Shown here: positions 12,379 to 25,215 of the stretch, piece after piece
Position numbering within the stretch: position 1 is the first letter of the stretch
Layout: each line of letters opens with the position of its first letter
From: Dioscorea cayenensis subsp. rotundata
Lineage: Eukaryota > Streptophyta > Magnoliopsida > Dioscoreales > Dioscoreaceae
Direction: 5' to 3'
DNA: 64,000 nucleotides
Assembly: GCF_009730915.1 (NCBI RefSeq)
Contig: NC_052487.1
Coordinates: 4,594,649-4,658,648, forward strand
Made by a program: the position numbers and the translations under genes
Notes under the pieces: model-generated
The model's database searches: none
Told to the model about the DNA's origin: nothing
What the model saw: the letters and a program-made list of their open reading frames with translations, nothing else

Positions 12379-15300
12379 ATGGAAGAAGTGACGCCAAATC
12401 CGGTTTGCGGTAAGGAAACCCTCGATCTTCTCAACTGCGTGGCGAGTTCCCAGTTCGATCGTGAGCAATGCCTTCGCTTCTTGGACGCGCTGCGCAGCTG
12501 CGTGCTGGAAAAGGTTCTCATTTTTCGTTTTGATCTTTTATTTTTGTTTAAGATGAATTGGTGATCATTTCTTTTGATTTCTTGTTGTTTTTGATGCAAT
12601 TTCATGTTGGTATTTGATTGATTGTGAATTGATTGTTGTTTTGTTGAGAGTTGGTAAAGGGGTTTGATTAAAGGAATGCACTGGGGATTGGAATTTGGGG
12701 TGCATGACAGCTTGATTGGTGTGGAGAATGGTGTCACTATAAGTGTTGAGAATTATGATCCCACTTTGGGTAATCATAGAAGGCTTGGTCTTGCAAAGTA
12801 GGGTCATGACAGCCTTATTTGGGTGCCACTACTAATTAGGTTAAGCTTTTGCGTTGGATTGAAAAAAAAAGGGTATAAGTTGATATTTTGATGCTAGTGT
12901 AGTATTATGAGATATTTATTTGGGATGATGATTTTGTCGATCTGAATAATGCTCAGGAATAATGTTTTCAAGGTTGTACCATTGGTTACTGGTTTTTTTA
13001 AGGACTGGGGGTTGTTGGATTGTCTAGTTTCTTCAAATTAAGATATAGTGATTGACTGATACATCAGAGATAGGCACAAAGATCAGAATATGATGAATAT
13101 TCTGTTAAATAGTAGGCCTTTGATGTCTTAGTAGAAGCTTGCTTAGATTTCGGTTTATGGTATCTGTTTTTTTAAGGGGAGAAGTTGCCCTGTCTGAGCT
13201 CCAGAATGGTACAGAACACTGTAGATATGTCTGAGACAAGGATTGTTCCTCTTTCTTATTAGATCTAGTTTATTGTGTATTAATAAAACATTTTGTTTGT
13301 TGAAGAAGAGCGTTCAGTTATTGCATTCTCATAAAGCAAAGAAAACATATGAAAACTTTTGATTCAATAGGTTATTTACTTGGGTTGCCAAATTCATATT
13401 GCGTATCAATAAAACATTTTGTTTGTTGAAGAAGAGCGTTCAGTTATTGCATTCTCATAAAGCAAAGAAAACATATGAAAACTTTTGATTCAATAGGTTA
13501 TTTACTTGGGTTGCCAAATTCATATTCCGTATCAATAAAACATTTTGTTTGTTGAAGAAGAGCGTTCAGTTATTGCATTCTCATAAAGCAAAGAAAACAT
13601 ATGAAAACTTTTGATTCAATAGGTTATTTACTTGGGTTGCCAAATTCATATTGCGTATCATGTGTTGTAGGTTATGTTTCGTGTTCTGATGTAATGTTCA
13701 CAATTTCCTGAGAAGCATGTTGTTGATTTCCCACATGTGAATAAAATTTAATTAAAAAGGGGTGACAGAAATATGCTTCTTGTATCCTTTGAGTTAATGA
13801 GTATGGTGACTTTTGCTTAAAGTCTGCATAGATAATAACTCAGCAAGTTAATCTTTTTAATATTGGAAAATAGGAAGACAGGAATGGATACTCATATTTT
13901 TTCTCTCAATATAACCTAGTATGAAGGTTTTTAAAACATCCACTTAACCCCTAACTAAAAGATTGAATTTTGCATACTAAAAGGTGAAAGTTTCCTTCTT
14001 ATGCAAAAGCATGGTCTGTTATTTTTGTAATAAGTCATGAGAAGTCCAAACCTGTGTATCCTTGCACTTTGAATTTTCTTGAAGACAATATTATCTGGCA
14101 TTACTCTTAATCACTAAAACAGCCTTTTCCCATAGTTTTACTTAAAAGTGCAGAATTATGCCTTTGCACACTCTGATTGGTATGTTTAAGGTTTTCTAGA
14201 ACATATTATTGGCAGGATTAACTAAAGATAACAACCTTTGATTTACATGTTGTGTTATGAGCTTGACTGACTAGATAAGAAAGGAGCAGGTCAAAAAGAG
14301 CATTCGACTACCAGAAAGTTTTAAATTCCCAAATTTCAACATCATGACTCGAGGGCTCATTAATTATGTCGATGGTCTAAACTATTCACTTAAACACACT
14401 GAGTTTCTAAGTTGGTCTCATGTCTTTCACCCACTAACCTCACCCAAACTAGTGGATCAAGAATGTGGCTATATTTATTATTGATAATACCTCGCCCTAA
14501 ATGCTCAGTGCAGGGGATACAAAGAAAGGAAAAATAGAAGTATAAGCTCCCGAATCTCCAGGACAAAGCTGTAACAAGATTTATAATTTCACTGATAATC
14601 CTGGTGATGCCTTTCCCTAATTTAAATGTTGTAGTTATAGTTTTCAGTATATAGTGTGAATACAACTAGGGATTAATACTCTTCATAATCGAATCCTCTT
14701 AATCAAGGGTGTTAACTTTCCATCTCTTTATTGTTGTTGTTAGCCTTTTCTATTTGACCTTCCTTCTGCGGGAGTAGATTAGAGATGGTCTTTGATTACC
14801 ACAATCTTCCTCCTCTATCACCTATGGATTTGTTTCTATATCATCGTTGTTTCTTTGAAAAACCACCTTGTCCTCAAGGCGAAATTCTAAGTATTAAAAG
14901 TGAACCTTATTTGAATCAACCTGGCTGTCCTTATCCATGGGTAGTCCCTTCTATAGTAGAAGGATTTGGGGTACCCTATTATTGCCCCACTGAAATAACT
15001 GGGTAGTTATCTTGGATGCAGGTTCAAATATGATGTTATTTAGAAATGTCAACACTTTTGAAAGTGTGGAATCTACTGGATAGTTACCTACAACCTGCTT
15101 TAGTTAGGAGACATAAAACTAGATAAATGTTTTTGAAAGCAGGCAAGAGGAGTTTTTTAGTCCTATCTTCTTAATCTCGAAAGGATCATAAAAACAAGAA
15201 GCAAGGTTGGGGCATGCTTTGTTTGCCACAGAATGTTAATCATAATGCCTTAATTTCACCAACGACTAAGTGGTTTATTGGTAGCTGGTCTCGTTAGAAC

Positions 15301-18300
15301 TTTTTCAGTTGGTGAGAGTTCGAATCACTGGTGAGGGCACATTTCTCGTAGTGTGAGTAGTTGTGTGCTGGTGGTTTTAGCGCCCACGTGTGCGCAGGCC
15401 CTACCCCACCGAGGCTTGTGCACGCCCTTGCTTTTCTTAGTGGCCCAGCCACTCATCTTAGGAAAAAAACCTTAATTCCTAAAATAATTTGTACCTGACC
15501 TTAACTTGAACCTCCAACCAATGAGAATTAGTAGAATGCTCGATGCGATTTTGAGCCTGCTAAAGATTGAACTTCAACTAAGGATCTCATCTTGATTTGT
15601 CAGCATTGCTACAACGGCCTTTGTTTTATTCTCTTAGAAAAGGAAATGCTGTACAGTAGGCAACAATCGACCATAGACAATTTGAAATGGTGATGTTCTA
15701 GTTGCTAACTAGAAGGAAATATTGTAAGGATACCGTGCTATGCTAACCACGGGGCCCACAATTGAGATTGTTCTAAAGCAAAACAACAAAGGCAGATCTC
15801 TAGACAACATTTCAGAACTTCACTGTAGCCATCTGTCTCAGGATGATAAGCAGAGCTCTCATTTTGAGTAGTCTTTTGCAACTTGAAAATTTCCTGCTAA
15901 GAAGTACTCATAAAGACAGTATTTTAAGAGACCCTATTAGTGAATTATCTCCTGTGTAAAAATCAAACCCATAGTGAGTTGTATGAGGATGTTTAAAGGG
16001 TGGAAAATGGGTAATGCACTCAAAGCCAAAGGTCTTGGGGAGTTTGGTGGTAAAGTCCATGGAGAGGTCATCTCATATAGCATTTGGGATTGGAAAAGGC
16101 TATAGTATGTCAGCTAGTTGCATTGCCTCATATTTGGGGCACTGGTGTACCAAATAAGAGGCTATAAACTTTTGGATGCTCTTCGTTATGCCATACCAGT
16201 ATAAGTTATATTTCAAGCGGTGATAAGTCCTGTAGGCTTCATAATGTTCCTTGGTAGGAGTTGAGTGATAATAATGAATTTGGGAACCCATGTAGAATTG
16301 GCTGGTAGCACCAATTGATCACGAAGAAACAAGTGGCCCTAGACCAAACCATAATATGGCCTAGACGCCGAATAACGTTGGAGATCATTAATGATGGTTT
16401 GTAAGTCTTTATCTATATCAACTTCCTTGTCTATCTCAGTGAGATCTAATCAAACATGAACAATAAGGATGATGAGCTCATTGTTGTCATCCTTTAAGAG
16501 AAGGTACTAGCAATGTGGTTGGAACACCCAAACTTGTAAAGCAACTCAAATTCTTAGCTTAATGGCTTGCCCACTCAATGTTGTTGAGTTGGAGAGTTGG
16601 AGTGATGGTCTTTTGGTAAAGTAAGTACCATAATTATTGGAGGAGTAAGGCGCATCTAGGCATAAGGCGTAAGGCACAGGTGTGCGCTTGAGCAACACTA
16701 GGTGCACCAATAAAGAAAATTGAAAAATAGTTTTAATGTTATATGTTTCAAATTTTTAGAATGTCCTACAAATTAATATCATAGAAGACATAAAAAAACA
16801 TACATAATAACATACGAAATAATTTTCAAATGTTCAATAGAAAATGCAATAACATGGTATAATGCATGCATTGAGTCCTAAGTCCTAACTCGTATAATAA
16901 AATCTAGTGACTATTATCAAAATTTTCAAGTCCATCATCATTATCATCGCCACCAACATCATCAATTTCCTCTTCAATTTTATCATTCTCTTCATCTAAA
17001 TAATTATCTCCAAGATTTTTCTTCCGCACACCATCTCTAAGAATTAAGGGGTTCTCAAACTAGCGGATGATGCCTTATCTTTTCCTTTTGATGGCCTAGA
17101 ACTCGAAGCAGTAACATTTATTCCTTTTCCTCCTTCTTGAGTATTATATGCACTTTCATTAATTCCAGTAGCTCTTTTAGATGCACCGTAAGTTAGGTCA
17201 TCACCACCAAATATTAGTTCTTTGTCTCCTTGCTCTTCTTCTAATTTACCCATCAATTACTCATTTGCCTCAATAATATCTTGTTAAAAAATGGGATCAA
17301 TGCAATCATGATCATCATATTGACGCTTTAATTCTCAATTATATTTCACGAAGACCAAATCAACTTTGTTGATCAAGTCTTTCTTTTTTTTACTGTGAAC
17401 TTAAAAAAAAAATATAACATTATATATTTATATTATTAAAGTTTAATCCACAAGTGTTAAAAGCAAAACATTAGAATATATATAAAAAATTCTTACATGT
17501 TCACAAATTCTCCAACTATGCTCGCAACCACATGCGCCACTAATTAGGTTGAGTACTTTGACTGCAAAATCTAGTAACTCAGGAGTTGGGGCTCTATAAG
17601 ATTTCCACCATTCTGCTCTTAATTAATAATAAAGTTAGTTACATACTAGTATAAGTTGTATCTTTTGATTCTTATCAATTTATAAGAAAACTTAAGTACT
17701 TGGTGTTCTCAAATTTCGATTACTAATTACCAAGTGTCTTCCAACTATACCACCCACATTTTGATATATACTCATTTGACTATTAATTTTATGTTAACGT
17801 GAAGCTTTTGGATCCAACCTCTCTAGAGTTTCAAGCACCCCATCCATTATCTCACTATTCTTAATAATTTCTATTGGGTTGGCATAAGAAAATTCTGGAT
17901 TAAGATAGTGTCCAGCTGCATGTGAAAGTTGATAAAGTTGACATTCCTATCGTCTGTCTATGATATCAAACACAGCCTTATATTGTTCTTCATTCTCTCC
18001 GAACAACTTTGTTATAGCTTCCTTGGCCCTATCTATGGCTTCATAAATGTAACCCATAGTTGGCTTTTTCTCATTATCAACCAATCAAAACACATATCAA
18101 CTAGAGGCCAAGATTTTAGCAAGATTTATTGCCACCCCAGAAACTAAGATGATCTGACCAGGATATTCTACATTAATTATTCTAGCTGACATTTCTTACG
18201 GTTGGTGTGGAGTTGCAGGAAACATGATAAATGTTGCAAGAGTGCTTTCCATGTAGGATTATATATTAATATATCATCAAAAGGACCAAAACAAAGCATC

Positions 18301-20310
18301 GGAGATAAGGTCTGACGATGTCATTTATAGTTGCCTAGAATGGGGGAGATGCATCTGTTAGACTGAATGCCATGACCAGAAACTTGTACTGGCCGCTATG
18401 TACCCCAAAGGCTGCCTTTGGGATGTCACATTCCCAGAATCGGATATGTTGGCAGCTACAATAAAGTTCTACTTTGGAGCAGTGTTGCACCTTGCAATTC
18501 ATCCGACATTTCTTGTATAACTGGTATTAGATATTTGTCAGCTATTGTTACTCGGTTGAGCTTTCTATAATCCACACACAACTGCCAGCTTCCTTCTTTC
18601 TTCCCTCCTAGATATGCTAGGCTCGAAAATGGACAAGAGATGGGCCTATTAAGTCCTGCATGCAACATTTCAGTGGGGCTCGATAAAGTACTTCTCATCT
18701 GTCATCCGTTGAACTTTTGAACCATCTTAGTGGTTAGTATTCACCAAGAAAGACACCTTTTCCTCATCTCTGGTACCATGGACTTAAAAATATTGCTTTG
18801 TTCTTGTGATCCACACAATCGGGTCTGTCTTGTCAAAGCCCGGACTTTCGCTTTTGCATGGAAACGAAGGCACCTCCTCTGGTGAATTTGGAGGCATTAT
18901 GGTCTTGCTTTGGCCGCCGAGGCTACTGGATGTTGTGTCAATGGTGTACTGGGTTCCATCGAGTCCGAACCGCGGCCTTACCTCAGAGAGAAACTGTCAA
19001 GTCAGCCAGAATAACTGCACTTTAGCAAATCAGTAATTAATTTTCTTGGTTATATCAGATTGGAGTTAAGTATGTTTAGTCTCTAATTTGGCTTTAATTT
19101 AATGGCAGAGACCATTCTCTCCAACGATGCAACTCTGACCTCCATATAGGTTCTTGGCATGAATTAGAAAGATGACGGTCTGGACCAAATTATTGGAGGA
19201 AGAATGTGACTCTTTATTATTGAGAACAGTTTACTCTAATGATTACTGCAGGGGGTGCAAAGAAAGAAAAACATAAGCATAAGATTCTCAATCTCTAGCT
19301 TAAAACTATAATGAGGTTTATGATTTCACTAGTAATTCTGGATGCCTTTCCCTAATTTAAATGACTTAATTATAGTTTTCAGCAGATAGTGTGAATACAA
19401 TTAGGGAGCAATATTCCTGCACAATCGAATCCCTTTAATCATGGGTATTTACCTTCCATTTCCATTACTGCTTTTAGCTTTTATTATTTGACTTTTCTTT
19501 TGCTGGGGTGAATTGGTCTTTGATTACCACAATCTTCCTCCTCTATCAACACCTGATATTTTTTTGTAACACAATCACTATCATAGCCTACAATTTGATT
19601 GTGGAGTTGTAGTAGACTCCTGATGTGGTTGTCTGATGCAAATTCCATTGCATGAAATATCTAATATTTTTCTGATGCAGATTGTTAGACTTAATGTGTT
19701 TGCAATATTGACCATTTATTTTTGTCTTTTTAATCTCTTCATCAGATTCCAAATTTCGCTCACGTGATGAAATTTGCATCTATCTTCATGCATATCACAT
19801 AATCATCATAAAACTTTTCTCTCTATCTCCAAACTTAATCAATATAGAATGGGTTGCTTCTTACTACATCAAAGCATCCATATTGAGTATATTCTCTTGG
19901 ACTCTTGCCTTTACTTTCTGGATCACTACATCACTACACCAACTTGCAATTCAGATAAGTCATACCCCACTGCCCTTGTTCCTTGTGCCAGTAAGATGTC
20001 CTGATCCAAATGCTTATCTCAACCCTCTTGATAGTTTATCGGTGCACTGCTGGCTTAACCCAAATAGTTTGGTTTTGAGTCTTAAAGAGTTCTTAATTTT
20101 TTTTTAAAGCCCAACTTTAATCTGAGTACTGAGTTGATACTGAATTAAGCTTTGTTCCCTCTACAGCCAAATTAACATCGCCCTTATTATTATTATTTTT
20201 ACTGTATACTGGTTATTTAGCTTCTTTCATTTGCGCAGAAGGTGAAGAAATTCTCACTGGCTGAGCAACAGCAGGCTGCCGGAGGTCCAAACGTCAAGCA
20301 AAACTCTTAA
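12379..20310 (+). CDS. Small twin-CX9C (CHCH, Cox19-like) mitochondrial protein
   Basis: Exon 1 is 12379-12513 (45 codons, donor GT at 12514); exon 2 is 20239-20310 (acceptor GCGCAG), giving 68 residues. Two CX9C pairs are visible: C10/C20 (CGKETLDLLNC) and C31/C41 (CLRFLDALRSC), followed by a basic, Gln-rich tail starting KKVKKFSLAEQQQ. It resembles the Arabidopsis Cox19-family protein At1g02160 as I recall it. Twin-CX9C proteins fold with two disulfides and are imported into the mitochondrial intermembrane space by Mia40; a role in cytochrome oxidase or respiratory-chain assembly is inferred, not shown. The coding frame is intact. The single intron is 7,725 bp, filled by tandem repeats and nested transposons. 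Confidence 0.85.
13273..13662 (+). repeat. Three tandem copies of a 126-bp unit in the intron
   Basis: The word GCGTTCAGTTATTGC recurs at about 13310, 13436 and 13562, exactly 126 bp apart. Copies are nearly identical, with single-base differences such as GCGTATC/CCGTATC, so the duplication is recent. Unit function unknown. Confidence 0.95.
15256..15469 (+). mobile_element. tRNA-derived SINE
   Basis: About 214 bp flanked by the 8-bp duplication CCTTAATT (15248-15255 and 15470-15477). It has an A-box-like start (AAGTGGTTTATTGGTAGCTGG), a B box (GAGTTCGAATCACTGG) about 45 bp downstream, and ends in a short A run. Inserted into the old gypsy element. Confidence 0.8.
16640..18190 (-). pseudogene. 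hAT transposase fragment nested in the gypsy element
   Basis: Minus-strand pieces match a plant hAT transposase: KPTMGYIYEAIDRAKEAI (around 18030-18080), HAAGHYLNPEFSYANPIEI (around 17870-17925), and the dimerisation region with YRAPTPELLDFAVKVLNLIS and then GACGCEHSW (around 17510-17610). Stops and frame changes are frequent. A GGCGCATCTAGGCATAAGGCG-like motif near 16645 may mark one end. It separates the reverse-transcriptase part from the integrase part of the gypsy element, so it inserted later. Confidence 0.7.
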
Positions 20311-20391
20311 CATGTTCAATTGTAAACTCTATAAATTTCCTTTCAACTGTTACTTTATGAGAACATTACAGTTAATTTCTTCGCCAATTTT

Positions 20392-20510
20392 TGCTCCATT
20401 CAGCTGTGTAATTTACAACAACAAACTTGTTGCAGCACTCAGATGTGTAATTTATAGCAGCAAACTTGTTGCTCCACTCAGCTGTGTAATTTACAGCAGC
20501 AAATTTGTTG
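20392..20510 (+). repeat. Three 39-bp tandem repeats in the probable 3'UTR
   Basis: The word GTGTAATTTA recurs at 20406, 20445 and 20484, exactly 39 bp apart; each unit ends CAAACTTGTTG or CAAATTTGTTG. They lie 80-200 bp past the stop codon of the twin-CX9C gene, so are probably transcribed. The rest of 20510-21130 is AT-rich with no gene. Confidence 0.9.
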
Positions 20511-21271
20511 ATGTAGATTCTTTTCCTCTGAATTGAGGAACATAATTGAAATTTGATGTTTTAGAGGTTAGCATTGATTTGCTGTTCATACTTGCAATAA
20601 CAAATTTTACAAGGAGTTTATGGAAGTAAATATGGGGTGGGAAGTTTTCATAAATAACCCCATAAAAATGCATATTATGCATATATGCATTTATTTATTT
20701 TAATTTATTCACTGTCATGTAAATATATGGTGTAATTCCCTAAATGGTTCATCTATTTATTCAAATTTACCATTTTTAATTTTTTAGTCTCTCTACTATG
20801 TTTAAATGAGCTATGTCAGTTTTTTTTAATGGTTTAGAATTAGAGTTTAGGGGTACTGACATAGAGGAATTGAAAGATTATAATTCAAAGTAAAGAGATT
20901 AAAAAGGTAAATTTTAAAAAATAAAAGAACAGTTTATGGAATTATATGCTTTGCTATTTAAAGTTTTAAATGGTCAAATAAACAAATTTATAAAATTTAG
21001 TTATCAAAATATTTTACTTCTAAAGGATATCTATGAAGGTATAATTATTAATATTTAAAAAAATTGGAGAAAAAAAATCTAAATTTTAATTTTGAGAGGG
21101 GGTGATAAGGAAAAGTAACTGCATTCCTCGAGCAGCGTGGAATACGATTCGGGTTGCGTTCTAAAAGCGCAAGTTTTGGTTTTGAGAGGAAGAGACCCGG
21201 CTTCTCAAGCGAAGCCAATTCCTTCGCCTCCTTCGTCGCCGTCTCTACCCCAAGGCTTCAACCAGTTGATC

Positions 21272-24200
21272 ATGGCCTCCTCCGACACCAACATCGCCTT
21301 CCCCGAGCGTGCCTTTGCCGCCGCAAGTGCCGCAGTCCTCTCCGCCATCCTCACTAACCCTCTCGATGTCGCCAAGGTGAATCTCACCATGGATTTCCTC
21401 TTCTTATTGTTCCTTGTTGTGATTTTGTTTGTATTTCTGAATGTTTTGTATTTCTAAATGCATGCATTTTTGTGAATTGCAGACCAGATTGCAAGCGCAG
21501 GCCGCCGGAGTTCCGTATCATCATTCGCAGCAATATCATCAGATTGGGAAGCATTTATCATCTCCTGATCTCAAGAAGGTACAGTGAATCAATCAATCTT
21601 GTTCCATTTTTCTTTTAATTTTTTCAATGTTAAGTAGTATTTGATAATTCTGGTCCTTGCTCCTTAATAAGCAATTTTTTTATTTAGACCTAGATTGATT
21701 GAGTGGTGTGTTCTTTATTGGATATAGAAAGGATTGGAGAAATTCTATATAATCATAATTTTGCAAGAAGAGTCTTTTTCCTAAGTGTCATATCACAGAA
21801 AGGTCCTTAAATTTTGATGTTAAATAGAAAGGAAGATAAAGTGAAAGAAATTAAAATTAGTCCAATGACAAAGAGAACCTTTAAAATGATTGAACAAAGT
21901 ATTATAGTCTACGAAGTGACATCTTGTTATTCATTAAAGTCGTCTTTTTTCTCTTCTGCTCTCTTTTTGTAAGTGTATAGCAGTTTTTCTTACCTTTTCT
22001 TGACTTATTTTGGTCCTAGTCATCCTGACAATGGCCTAAATATGTTTTATTGTTTGGTTTCATAATGATTTGCTTCCTGGTTCGTATGTATTCTTAGAAT
22101 TTCTCCAACCATGATTTTCTAATGTTTTTTACTAAAACGTTTTCTGTGCTCAATTGTTTTCAGTACAATGGAACTCTGGATGTATTCTTCAAAGTCGTTA
22201 GAGAGGCAGGTGCTTATTGTCTCTTGATGAGAAATTTCATTTTTATGCTTTCTTTAATATATAATTCGTGTTTTCGCTGGAAGGCCATACGGTTACATTT
22301 TCAGCGACCATATTTCAGTGATCTTTCTGATTTTAAATTGTTCTTTGCAAAAATCTCCAGGAAGGGTTTGCTAGATTGTGGAGGGGCACAAATGCAAGCT
22401 TAGCATTAGCTGTACCAACTGTGAGTTCCGCATATTTTAGTACAGTGGTGTCATTTTCTCTTCATTCTTTTTTGTCATTTGTGAGCCTTCCTCTAATTAT
22501 AACTGTGATAATTATCATAATTGGCATCAATTTTCTGTACCATCCTCAAGTAGACAAATTTTCTTTATTCACAAACATTTGTTAGAGTTGTATTATTTCT
22601 AGCTGGAATAGTTACATTTTGCTTATATATTGGATGATAATATCACACATCTTCGGATCAGACATTCACCGCACATACTTTTATTTTTCACAAACACTAT
22701 TAGATTGTATTATTTCTCACGAGTTGCTTGTTCAACAAAAATGATTTGGAAGGGTGGTCAGGTTTTCATACTGATCTATCTTCTTAATACGGTAACAGGT
22801 GGGTATATATTTACCATGTTATGACGTTTTCCGCAACTGGGTTGAGGAATTCACTGATAGGAATTATCCTAACCTGACACCTTATGCTCCCCTAGTGGCA
22901 GGCTCAGTTGCACGTTCTTTAGCGTGCATAGCTTGTTCTCCAATTGAGTTGGCTAGGACACGTATGCAGGTACTGTACTTGTAGATTCCATCTATTATAT
23001 TTGGACTTTTTTTTTTATTTGTATGTGTACCAGGTAATATATAAGTGTTCTTAGTGTGTAAATTTGGATGTGAATTGTTGAAAAAAAGTGGTACTGTGAT
23101 GGTTAATAAGTTTTAATAAGTTTGTTAGTTATAGATAGCAATTGAAATTTCTGATTAGGCCTAAATGATAAATGAGACAGTGATTTCTAATTTCTATTTT
23201 ATCATACCAGCTATATGTGGATGGCAAGTTTGTTGAACTCTTATTTCCTATTTGATATTTTCCATATTGCTTTTTAATTTTTTTTTCTTGCTCAGGTTTA
23301 TTTGTTTTTGCAAATAAATTTCCCATTTTATCTGATCAATCTATCATTGTTGTGCTAATAGTAGGCATTTAAAGAGGTTCGAACGGGCAGAAAGCTCCCG
23401 GGGATTTCAATTACCTTGCTTGGTGTCCTCTCACCGTTGAGGAGTAAAAATAAAGTACTTAACTGTATGTTCTTTCCCTGTTGATTAAAAACTACCAGCT
23501 AGTTATGAAAGAGAAATATCATCAATGAGAGAAATAAGTCTTCTTTTTTCCATGAATCTTAAAGTTTGTTTCAATTATCATAAAAGATTTGTTTTTTGGA
23601 AGCAGGGAAAGAGTATCGTGTTCTTTGGACTGGTGTGGGAGCCCAACTTGCTCGTGATGTCCCCTTCTCTGCTATTTGCTGGTCGACTCTTGAACCGGTG
23701 AGGCTTTTCCATGGATTTTCATCTGCAAAAGATTATATCAGCCCAGTGTTTGGTTACGAACAATCCATGTTATTCAGTATTTTATTTCCTTATCTTATCT
23801 AATACAGATTAGAAGAAGACTATTGAGACTTGTCGTCGATGAAGAAAGCAATGCAGTAACCATTCTTGGTTCAAACTTTTCTGCTGGCTTTGTTGCTGGT
23901 ACCCTTGCTGCTGCTGTCACATGCCCTCTTGATGTTGCCAAAACCCGAAGACAAATAGAGGTTAACTCTGGGTTTGAACATTTTATAGTGATCTTATTCA
24001 GTCACTAATTATAATTTTTGACATGTTTGACAACAGAAAGATCCCGAAAAAGCTCTGAACACAACCACAAGGCAAACAATTGTCAAGGTTTGGAGGTAAA
24101 CATCTCACATGTGCTAAATAAAACAGATGATGACATGAGTTTTAAATTAATCTTATGCTAATATGCCAAGAAGAAAACATACGACCTGATTTACTTATGT

Positions 24201-24352
24201 CATGAACCTGATAATGCAGGAGTGAAGGATTGAAGGGACTTTTCACCGGTTTAGGTCCGCGTGTTGCACGTGCAGGCCCTTCGGTTGGTATAGTTGTCTC
24301 CTTCTATGAAGTTGTCAAGTATGTTTTACATCAGAGGCAAGAAGATTTATGA
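21272..24352 (+). CDS. MTM1: Mitochondrial carrier, MTM1/SLC25A39-40 type
   Basis: Ten exons: 21272-21376, 21483-21578, 22164-22205, 22361-22420, 22799-22969, 23365-23443, 23603 (or 23606)-23697, 23808-23960, 24037-24095, 24220-24352; 330 or 329 residues. Three carrier repeats carry the signatures NPLDVAKTRLQ, SPIELARTRMQ and CPLDVAKTRRQ, each with the PX[D/E]XX[K/R] motif. RLWRGTNASLALAVPTVGIY and GAQLARDVPFSAICWSTLEP match plant MTM1, an inner-membrane carrier linked to manganese delivery to mitochondrial superoxide dismutase; in animals SLC25A39 is linked to glutathione import. Intron 3 uses a GC donor (GAG|GCAGGT), and exon 7 has a tandem AAGCAG acceptor. An in-frame ATG at 21137 would add 45 residues; I prefer 21272, which matches family length. 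Confidence 0.9.
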
Positions 24353-24655
24353 TAGCATTATTCTGCTGCATTTTACACAAAAATGTATCTTTTTTTTTCC
24401 TCTTACAAATCTTCGGCCAAGGTTATAAATAAGCAGAGAGAATTCAGCCAATCATAGTGCACAACACCAACAAGCACATATACAAGAGAAACCGATGATC
24501 GATTCATTGATAATTGTAGGCACAAAAAGAGTGAACCTGTCAATGGACTAAGAATACAAATACGACATGGTTATGAACAACAAGAGTACGAAACCAGTCG
24601 ACTTTTAGAAATGCTAAATGAAGAGTAGTATGTCCATGAATGAAGTCCAAACAAG

Positions 24656-25175
24656 TTAGAAGAGCTTGTAAGGAGAAGATGCATCCAGGGGATGGATGAG
24701 GTAAGTGAGAACCAGGGCCACCAACATCAGCACATATGCAATCCCTTGATCAATTGATGTACCTGCAATGCATGCAAAAAGTAGCTTCATTTCAGACTTG
24801 ATTGAAAACTCTTCATGTTATTCTAAAAGTTTCTGTGGATGGTATGTTGCAATCTTATGAATAAGCTGCTGATCAGAAAAAAAGGTTCAAATTTATTAAT
24901 TGTTTGGATAAATTTGGAAATGAAGCAGGAAATAAACAAGTAGATCTAAATTTTGAGTTAATATTTTAGTTTTAATTTAATATGCTTATTTATTTTTGTT
25001 TGCACCAAAATGACTTTGTAAAAATCATATTTATTCATGCACATTCTGATTAAATTTTAATTAAAGATTTATAAGAAAATAAACTACCTTTTTACAGTCT
25101 GGCATTAAAAAAAATTAATATATTAGCAATTATTCACTTCGGAAGGATATAGTTGGTGTTTGGTTCCCGGAATGA

Positions 25176-25215
<40 letters not shown>

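Larger units (their letters stand above)
14453..19554 (-). mobile_element. Old Ty3/gypsy LTR element, minus orientation (fossil)
   Basis: LTR-like direct repeats of about 370 bp lie at 14453-14823 and 19192-19554; the minus-strand LTR begins TGTTGATAGAGGAGGAAG. Between them on the minus strand are gypsy-like reverse transcriptase (around 18190-18700, including CVDYRKLNRVTI and FFDDIL) and the zinc-binding start of an integrase (around 16100-16290). The LTRs differ by many substitutions and indels, so the insertion is old, and the element is broken in many places. A SINE and a hAT fragment have since inserted into it. It sits wholly inside the intron of the twin-CX9C gene, opposite to the gene's direction. 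Confidence 0.8.
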
